From the IMG/VR virus record IMGVR_UViG_3300036979_000071, positions 1-34,646 of that record: a DNA stretch of 34,646 bases. One strand, 5' to 3'. The stretch is from a virus. The position numbers and the translations under genes were made by a program. Numbering within the stretch: position 1 is the stretch's first letter; the number at the start of each line of letters is the position of its first letter. Shown here one piece after another: positions 29,412 to 34,646 of this stretch. Under the pieces are notes generated by a model. The model had not been told where the DNA came from, did no database searches, and saw only the letters and a list, made by a program, of their open reading frames with translations.

Positions 29412-30578
29412 TTATGAGTTCGCAACGAGGGTCTTGAGTGAGTAAGCCGCTACCGACTTCGGATTCAGCATCGACCCGGCAGCGCGGAAGGTCGCATGGA
29501 CTGTTGTTTGATTAGATGCCATTAGTGATTCTGTGTCAAGCGTCACTCGCACAGGAGATTTAATTGCGAGCAACACTTGCATCGGGTTGAAGATCAGAAT
29601 GTGTGGCAGCGAAGTAGGCAGAGCACCTGCTACCGATGGCTTCGGCAGCGATTCATCGGTGTACCACGGAATGCCAAGAATAGTTTCAACAACTCCCGGC
29701 TCCCTGTTGATCGCCGAGACGATTGAATGACTTGTGGATGTCACGCCGCTAGTAGTTCCACCCGTCAAGAAACTTGTCACAGCGGCGGGATTCGAAACAA
29801 TCATCAACTTCGAACGCTCGGTCTGTTTGAACAATGCCGTTTCAGCAGCGATGCCGCCGTTGGTTCCCGCACCCCATGTAGCCACTACTGGACAAGCGGA
29901 CACCATCGCTTGCAAGACATCAAGACGCGGAATGCCATCGGTCGTTCCTACAGTCGCGCCGTTGTTGTTCCGATGATGCCGAGCGGTTCCTGCGACTGCT
30001 GCACCGATTTGAGTTAGCACATATGCCTGAAGTGATTCGGCGATGTTCTCGGCAAACTGATATGCGAGTATCTCTCGGATCTTCGCGTCTTCAAGCAGTT
30101 CGTTGGATACAACTTGCTTCGTTCGGAACGTCACGAAGGACGGCGCGTACTGACCGAAGGTAGCGGTGGTTTCGGCAAGCGAAGCATCTTCAGCAACGGT
30201 TCGCGCCACATCTTCGTTGATGCCATACGGCACCTTCAACTTCATCGGTGTCGTTGTCTTTAGGAAGGTCTCAGGACTTCCGCCTTGCGAAACTTGCTTC
30301 GTATCAATCATCCGCATGGAAGACGATGCGTCAACGCGGTGAATGTTTCGCAGCAACCATGTTTCGTAAAGGCGACTGCCAATGATTTCCTGAATGCCTT
30401 GAGCAATCAGATATCCACCTGAACCCATGCCGCCGGAAATCATTCCGAGCGGTGGTTCAAAGCCGATGACATTGCCTCCTCCTGCTTGCTGTCCTTGCGG
30501 TGCAGCAGCAGGAGATCCACCGCCCTTGCCGTCAAGCACCAATGAAACTTCTTCTTCTTCTCGATATTCGGTTCTCAT
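29412..30578 (-). CDS. Second HK97-fold capsid protein, lacking the delta domain
   Basis: The 388-aa product (start MRTEYREEEE at the ATGA overlap with the protease stop) has only ~45 N-terminal residues, Gly/Ala/Gln-rich, before the capsid core. Core motifs are SGGYLIAQGIQEIIGS, ETTATFGQYAPSFVTF, KQVVSNELLEDAKI, ETILGIPWYTDES and ILIFNPMQVLLAIKSPVRV. It could be a minor capsid or pentamer protein, or one of two capsid types. Confidence 0.88.
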   Translation of the reverse strand: MRTEYREEEEVSLVLDGKGGGSPAAAPQGQQAGGGNVIGFEPPLGMISGGMGSGGYLIAQGIQEIIGSRLYETWLLRNIHRVDASSSMRMIDTKQVSQGGSPETFLKTTTPMKLKVPYGINEDVARTVAEDASLAETTATFGQYAPSFVTFRTKQVVSNELLEDAKIREILAYQFAENIAESLQAYVLTQIGAAVAGTARHHRNNNGATVGTTDGIPRLDVLQAMVSACPVVATWGAGTNGGIAAETALFKQTERSKLMIVSNPAAVTSFLTGGTTSGVTSTSHSIVSAINREPGVVETILGIPWYTDESLPKPSVAGALPTSLPHILIFNPMQVLLAIKSPVRVTLDTESLMASNQTTVHATFRAAGSMLNPKSVAAYSLKTLVANS

Positions 30579-31162
30579 TTCATTCCTTTGTAGATTGGTG
30601 CGACCGGAAGCCGAATGGCGCGGCGATTCAACACAACGCATTCAGCGAGGTCACGGGCGCGCTTGCTCAGGGTAGCAGATGGATTGGCAGGAAATGCAAC
30701 GAGTGACACTTCGTACAGATCAAGATCCATGATCTTGCGATGCACTACGCCATCGCGATTCTCAAACTTCTGCTGAACAACGCTGAAGCCGAACGACATG
30801 GCATCGATGGTGCCGCTGTCAACGAGCGTAAATGCGTCACGGCTTTCGGTGGTATCAATCGGATGGATTTCCACGCGCAAGCCAACTTCATCAGGGCGCA
30901 GCAACAGGGTGCCGTTCTTTGTACGCGCAATGATTCGCGACTGATCGTGACCCATGAACGCGAATACATTCGGCTGCTCAACAAGCGTTCGATCAAACGC
31001 GCGGCGGTCAATGGTTTCTTGCACTCGCTCGACTGAGTACGGCTGATCGAATGTGGATGCGTATCCAACGAGCACAGGTGGCGCATCATCGCGCTTCTCA
31101 AGTTTCATCTCAACTGTTCGTGTTTCAATTTCCATGTAAGGCAATGTATTCTGTTTCATCAT
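30575..31162 (-). CDS. Prohead (HK97-type) protease
   Basis: The 195-aa product has the U35 herpesvirus-protease fold motifs: LVGYASTFDQPY near 31, FAFMGHD with H72, GTIDAMSFGF with S123, and LDLYEVSLVAFPANP at 147-160. His, Ser and an acidic residue form the expected catalytic set. It would cut the delta domain from the capsid protein. Start and stop each form ATGA overlaps. Confidence 0.92.
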   Translation of the reverse strand: MMKQNTLPYMEIETRTVEMKLEKRDDAPPVLVGYASTFDQPYSVERVQETIDRRAFDRTLVEQPNVFAFMGHDQSRIIARTKNGTLLLRPDEVGLRVEIHPIDTTESRDAFTLVDSGTIDAMSFGFSVVQQKFENRDGVVHRKIMDLDLYEVSLVAFPANPSATLSKRARDLAECVVLNRRAIRLPVAPIYKGMK

Positions 31163-32457
31163 TCATTGCTACTGGCTTCATCAACCGGAACATCAGGTTT
31201 CACTTCGTCACTTGCCGTCAGGTCGCTGAAGTTGTCGCCGCCGTATGGGGTGCTTGCCGGAACCATGTTTACGGGCTGCAAGAACTGATCGCCCTGCTCA
31301 CCGATTGAGTCGCGACCCATTTCGGCGCGGATTTCGTTGACTGACATGAATCCAAACTGCCGGGCGATGCTGTACGAACGGTAGCGGGTCATCAGATCAG
31401 CGCGAAGCATGGCATCGAAACTGATTTCTGAATCAACCAATTCATCTGCTCGGAACAACTTGCGCCGGGCTTCAGCCTCCAACCGTGCAGCCCAAGACGA
31501 AAGGCAGTTGGTTACCCATTCACGGTTCGCCTGTTCTGCACTCGCGTAGGACTGCTTGTTGCCAACACCAATGACAGACGGCGGCACACGGAACATGGAA
31601 CAGATTTCCTCGCGCTGATACGCACGACCTTCAAGCCATTGCGAGTCTTGCGGTGACAGACTGATCTGCTGATACTTCAAGCCACCTTCAAGCACGGCGA
31701 TGGCACCTGCGCTATGAACGCCGCGCATACGGCTCTCCCATGATTCGCGCATTCGCATGACTGCTTCACTTGACAGATCTTTCTCGCTCGTCAATACACC
31801 GGATGGGCGCGAAGCATTGCGCCAATAGGACGCACCGAACGATTCAGCAGCCAACGAAAGACCGATGGCTTGTCGTGCGAATGAAATCGGGGAATAGCCA
31901 AGCAGCCCATCCGGCGACATCCACATCAGGTGGAAGATTTCTTGAGACGAGAAGACTGTGCGACCATCATCGCCAACACCACCACCGTAGAAGTACGCGA
32001 TTGAACCATCACCGATGCGCGTGACTTCCATCAGGTCGGGGCGCAAGAAGTGCAGCGCAATCGGTCTGCCGTCAGCACCGCGTTCAATCAATGAGTATCC
32101 GTTGCCTGTGAGACACGCGCTCGTCAGCATCAACTCGCGCCAAGTCAACGCGGTCATCGTGCCGCATGGTTCTACATTCAGCAAGCGATAGACCGGATGA
32201 TCGCGCATCACGCTGCGCCCGTTCGGCGTGTTTGCCATGACTGACCACGGCAACTTGGCTAGTTCAGTTGCGATGGCTTGCACACAGGCGTTGACGGTGC
32301 TGCACGAAAGCGCGGCAGTCGGCGTGATGTACTGCCCGGTATCTGAAACCGTTCCGGTGTACACCTGCATACCACCGGATGGCGGCTGACCAACAGATGT
32401 AGTCGATTGAAACTTGCGAAACTCAATCGAACCTATGAACGGGATATTCAGAGCCAT
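31159..32457 (-). CDS. Portal protein (HK97 family)
   Basis: The 432-aa product has the family pattern: SCSTVNACVQAIATELAKLPW near 50-70, LTGNGYSLIERGADG, YSPISFARQAIGLSLAAESFGASYWRN, QEIFHLMW and EICSMFRVPPSVIGVG, then a Trp-rich SSWAARLEAEARRKL. It forms the twelve-subunit ring for DNA entry and tail attachment. AGAGGA precedes the ATG, and it overlaps the TerL stop by ten bases. Confidence 0.93.
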   Translation of the reverse strand: MALNIPFIGSIEFRKFQSTTSVGQPPSGGMQVYTGTVSDTGQYITPTAALSCSTVNACVQAIATELAKLPWSVMANTPNGRSVMRDHPVYRLLNVEPCGTMTALTWRELMLTSACLTGNGYSLIERGADGRPIALHFLRPDLMEVTRIGDGSIAYFYGGGVGDDGRTVFSSQEIFHLMWMSPDGLLGYSPISFARQAIGLSLAAESFGASYWRNASRPSGVLTSEKDLSSEAVMRMRESWESRMRGVHSAGAIAVLEGGLKYQQISLSPQDSQWLEGRAYQREEICSMFRVPPSVIGVGNKQSYASAEQANREWVTNCLSSWAARLEAEARRKLFRADELVDSEISFDAMLRADLMTRYRSYSIARQFGFMSVNEIRAEMGRDSIGEQGDQFLQPVNMVPASTPYGGDNFSDLTASDEVKPDVPVDEASSNE

Positions 32458-34103
32458 ATCAATCCTCTTTCTTCGTAGACGCTCTTCGTCTGCTGATCAT
32501 CATGAAGGCTTGCAGCTACTGCGATGATTGCAGCAACTACCGGATCGATGCGTTCAACGCTTCGCTTCTTGCTTGGTCGTGGGTTGCCGTTTGCATCTTT
32601 GTCAACTACGCAGTTAGACATCGCCCATCCGAGAACAGGATTGCCGTCATGCGACAACTTGCGCGACATCACAGCGCGCTCCCACATCTGAGTAGGCGTT
32701 GACAGGTTGAGGAATGATTGCGGCACACGCACGACATTGAGTCCCTTGCCTTCAAGTTCGTTGGCAAGGTTCTGAGCGTTGTACGGGTCATACGCAATGA
32801 GTTTGACATTATGCTGCTTGGCAAGTACTTCAATCTGCTTGACGATGTAGGCGTAGTCGGTGGTATCGCCTTGAGTGAGTGTCAGCCAACCGCGCCTTGA
32901 CCATTCTAGATAGGGAACGCCGTCACGCCTAGTTCTGTTAGCAGCACCAACTTCAGGAGCGAAGTTCCATGAGCGACAGATGATGCGATCACCATCAATC
33001 CAAACTGCGCCGATGCTGCTCAGATCGGTTGTTTGAGCAAGATCCACGCCCAAGTAGCAAGGCAAGCCACGCAGCGAAGCGATGTCGATCTCCTGCTTGC
33101 ATTCATCCCAATCAGACATACGCAGCCAACGATCAGACGATGTGATGTGTTGGCACAGGTAGTAGGTTCGGAACGGCGATTCATACGAAGGCTGATCGTG
33201 CGCGCGTTTGGCTTCTTCTTTGTACCAACCGAGTTTCGTTGTGTGACCAAGCGATGGGTTCGCCTTCTTCCATGTGGCTTCTAGTTTCCAATCATCGTCC
33301 TGCTCTGCGTAGTGAAGGCAAGGCAGGAATGAAGGATTGTCAATCGTGCCTTCGCAGATGCGTTGCGCGTACTGAAACAAGTCGTGCTCAAGTGATTCGC
33401 GCAGAACACCTGCTGTGGTGATGCTGACCATCAATGGCTGACGCCGTGCGCCCATTGATGTCATCACGGCTTCCCACAGGTCGCGCCTGTTCTCCATCGC
33501 ATGGATCTCATCTGCGATACACGCGCTGACATTCAATCCGTGCGCTGACGGCGCATCTGCTGATAGCACCTTGTATGCGCCGTACGAAGAAGGCACAGTC
33601 AGACGATGTTGGAATGCCTGTGTGCGCTGACTGAGCAGCGGTTCGCTTTCAGCCATGCGACAGGCGCGACCGAGACAGAGTTTGGCTTGCTTGCGATCAC
33701 GCGCAATGCCAACGACTTCAGGTGTTGATTCATCGTCTGCAAGCAGGTGGTACAGCGCGAGTGCAGCAGCCAACTCGGTCTTACCTGCTTTACGCGGAAT
33801 CAGAATGTGTGCTTGCCGATATCGGCGTGTGCCATCGGGGCGAATCCATCCGTACAGGTTGCCTACGAGTGCTCGTTGCCATGGCAGCAGTTTGAATGGC
33901 TGTCCTGCCCATTCGCCTTCGGTGTACTTGCAGAGGCTCTCAATGAATGTGATGGCGTGTTTAGCGCAGTCAGCATTCCATACCGCAGTACCGCGCGTCT
34001 TGATCGCGTCATAGCGCGGCAGGTTGTTGAACGCTTCAGCAGACCACTTATTTGATGACCGAGGCTTTGCGGCTGAAGATGGCTTCGACTTGCTTGGTTT
34101 CAT
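32448..34103 (-). CDS. terL: Terminase large subunit
   Basis: The 551-aa protein joins an ATPase and a nuclease domain. LIPRKAGKTE (101-110) is the Walker A-like motif, CIADEIHAM (195-203) the Walker B with catalytic glutamate, SITTAG (227-232) coupling motif III. Nuclease residues include D354 in LGVDLAQTTD, D439 in IAYDPYNAQN and a C-terminal Asp near RIDPVV. It drives packaging and cuts the concatemer. The start overlaps TerS by 56 nt. Confidence 0.95.
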   Translation of the reverse strand: MKPSKSKPSSAAKPRSSNKWSAEAFNNLPRYDAIKTRGTAVWNADCAKHAITFIESLCKYTEGEWAGQPFKLLPWQRALVGNLYGWIRPDGTRRYRQAHILIPRKAGKTELAAALALYHLLADDESTPEVVGIARDRKQAKLCLGRACRMAESEPLLSQRTQAFQHRLTVPSSYGAYKVLSADAPSAHGLNVSACIADEIHAMENRRDLWEAVMTSMGARRQPLMVSITTAGVLRESLEHDLFQYAQRICEGTIDNPSFLPCLHYAEQDDDWKLEATWKKANPSLGHTTKLGWYKEEAKRAHDQPSYESPFRTYYLCQHITSSDRWLRMSDWDECKQEIDIASLRGLPCYLGVDLAQTTDLSSIGAVWIDGDRIICRSWNFAPEVGAANRTRRDGVPYLEWSRRGWLTLTQGDTTDYAYIVKQIEVLAKQHNVKLIAYDPYNAQNLANELEGKGLNVVRVPQSFLNLSTPTQMWERAVMSRKLSHDGNPVLGWAMSNCVVDKDANGNPRPSKKRSVERIDPVVAAIIAVAASLHDDQQTKSVYEERGLIWL

Positions 34104-34527
34104 TGGTTGCTGTCAATCGCGCCCTTGCGCTTGGGGTCAATCCAAACTCCTGCATCATGCGCCTGATCATCAGTCCGTACTCTAATTGCATGGCAACATA
34201 CGGCGAACGCTTCAGTCCAATCATCTTGCCATCATCGTCCTTGATGGCAATGACATCGCCGTACTTGCTGATCTGCGCCGTGGCTTGCTTCCATCGGGAA
34301 AGGTACTCAGCCAACTGACCAAGAGCAATGGAGTCTGCCTCAGTCAAGACCCGCATGGGCGCAATCGCTTGAGCGAGTTCGTGCCACGACTCAGTAGCAG
34401 CAGCGTTCACCCACTCCGGCGCATCCGGCACCTTCAGGGCGAGGGTCGGTTCGTTCTTGCGAGTAGACGCGCGCCACGATCCTGAGAGGCGCATCGCCGC
34501 AGTTGGCTTGAGAGGAGGTCCGGGCAT
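34048..34527 (-). CDS. terS: Terminase small subunit (P27 family)
   Basis: The 159-aa product has the P27 pattern: a Pro-rich N-terminus (MPGPPLKPTAA), MRVLTEADSIALGQLAEYLSRWKQA at 58-82, and EFGLTPSARARL at 126-137. It recognises the packaging site and stimulates TerL. The start has no clear ribosome site; ATG at residue 12 is an alternative. It lies next to the right edge, and the packaging site may be in 34528-34646. Confidence 0.88.
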   Translation of the reverse strand: MPGPPLKPTAAMRLSGSWRASTRKNEPTLALKVPDAPEWVNAAATESWHELAQAIAPMRVLTEADSIALGQLAEYLSRWKQATAQISKYGDVIAIKDDDGKMIGLKRSPYVAMQLEYGLMIRRMMQEFGLTPSARARLTATNETKQVEAIFSRKASVIK

Positions 34528-34646
34528 TGGATGGGTGCTTGGCAGGGTCAGTCAACAGGGCGCAGCAGGTGCCTTCCTAGTGGCTTGGGTGCCATCGTAG
34601 CGACTGTGGGCGTGTTTGGGCTAACTTGGGGGCGTGCGCGCAAGCC
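34528..34646. other. Non-coding right edge upstream of TerS
   Basis: No gene is visible. The plus strand is G-rich, with several TTGGG-like strings (GCTTGGCAG, GCTTGGGTG, GTTTGGGC, CTTGGGGG). On the minus strand TTGACT lies near 34545 without a good -10 box. It may include a packaging site or late promoter; neither can be proven. Confidence 0.35.

Overview
The window reads as most or all of a small tailed bacteriophage genome (siphovirus-like, HK97/lambda-type morphogenesis module). Every gene I can support lies on the minus strand, so the map is read from right to left. No integrase, lysogeny repressor, tRNA, rRNA or CRISPR is visible. The host cannot be named from sequence alone; many starts have purine-rich Shine-Dalgarno sequences, so it is a bacterium that uses them. 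If the two ends were joined (circular or circularly permuted genome), the order would run cleanly from small terminase (right end) to a base-modification cassette followed by a terminator (left end).

Right part (34.5 to 15.1 kb, late genes): TerS, TerL, portal, prohead protease, two consecutive HK97-fold capsid proteins, a small protein, head-tail connector, head closure, gp10-like and DUF3168-like completion proteins, three consecutive tail-tube paralogues, a gpG/gpGT-like tail chaperone pair with an apparent -1 frameshift, a 1059-residue tape measure protein, two unassigned tail genes, a glycine-rich fibre, and three tiny membrane proteins (probable lysis cluster, one only 39 aa). A Cys-rich 524-aa protein and a zinc-ribbon protein complete this part. 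Most genes are coupled by ATGA overlaps. No endolysin was recognised.

Middle (15.1 to 11.0 kb): a non-coding stretch with repeats, then five genes of unknown function separated from one another by five copies of a ~97-nt element. Each copy folds into three consecutive hairpins, with paired compensatory changes between copies, and ends just before a start codon. This is the most striking unexplained structure in the window. A possible divergent relative lies at 8047-8158.

Left part (11 to 0 kb, early genes): a DUF932 protein; a control-like region with a 19-bp perfect inverted repeat; a small helix-turn-helix protein; YqaJ exonuclease plus ERF annealing protein (recombination pair); a ParB-fold protein; an SF2 helicase; several small proteins; a zinc/TOPRIM primase; a RusA resolvase; an HNH nuclease; and finally ParB-like + TET/JBP dioxygenase + TET-associated glycosyltransferase. 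The last three suggest that the phage oxidises and glycosylates bases in its DNA. A C5-methyltransferase, the usual source of the TET substrate, is not visible here.
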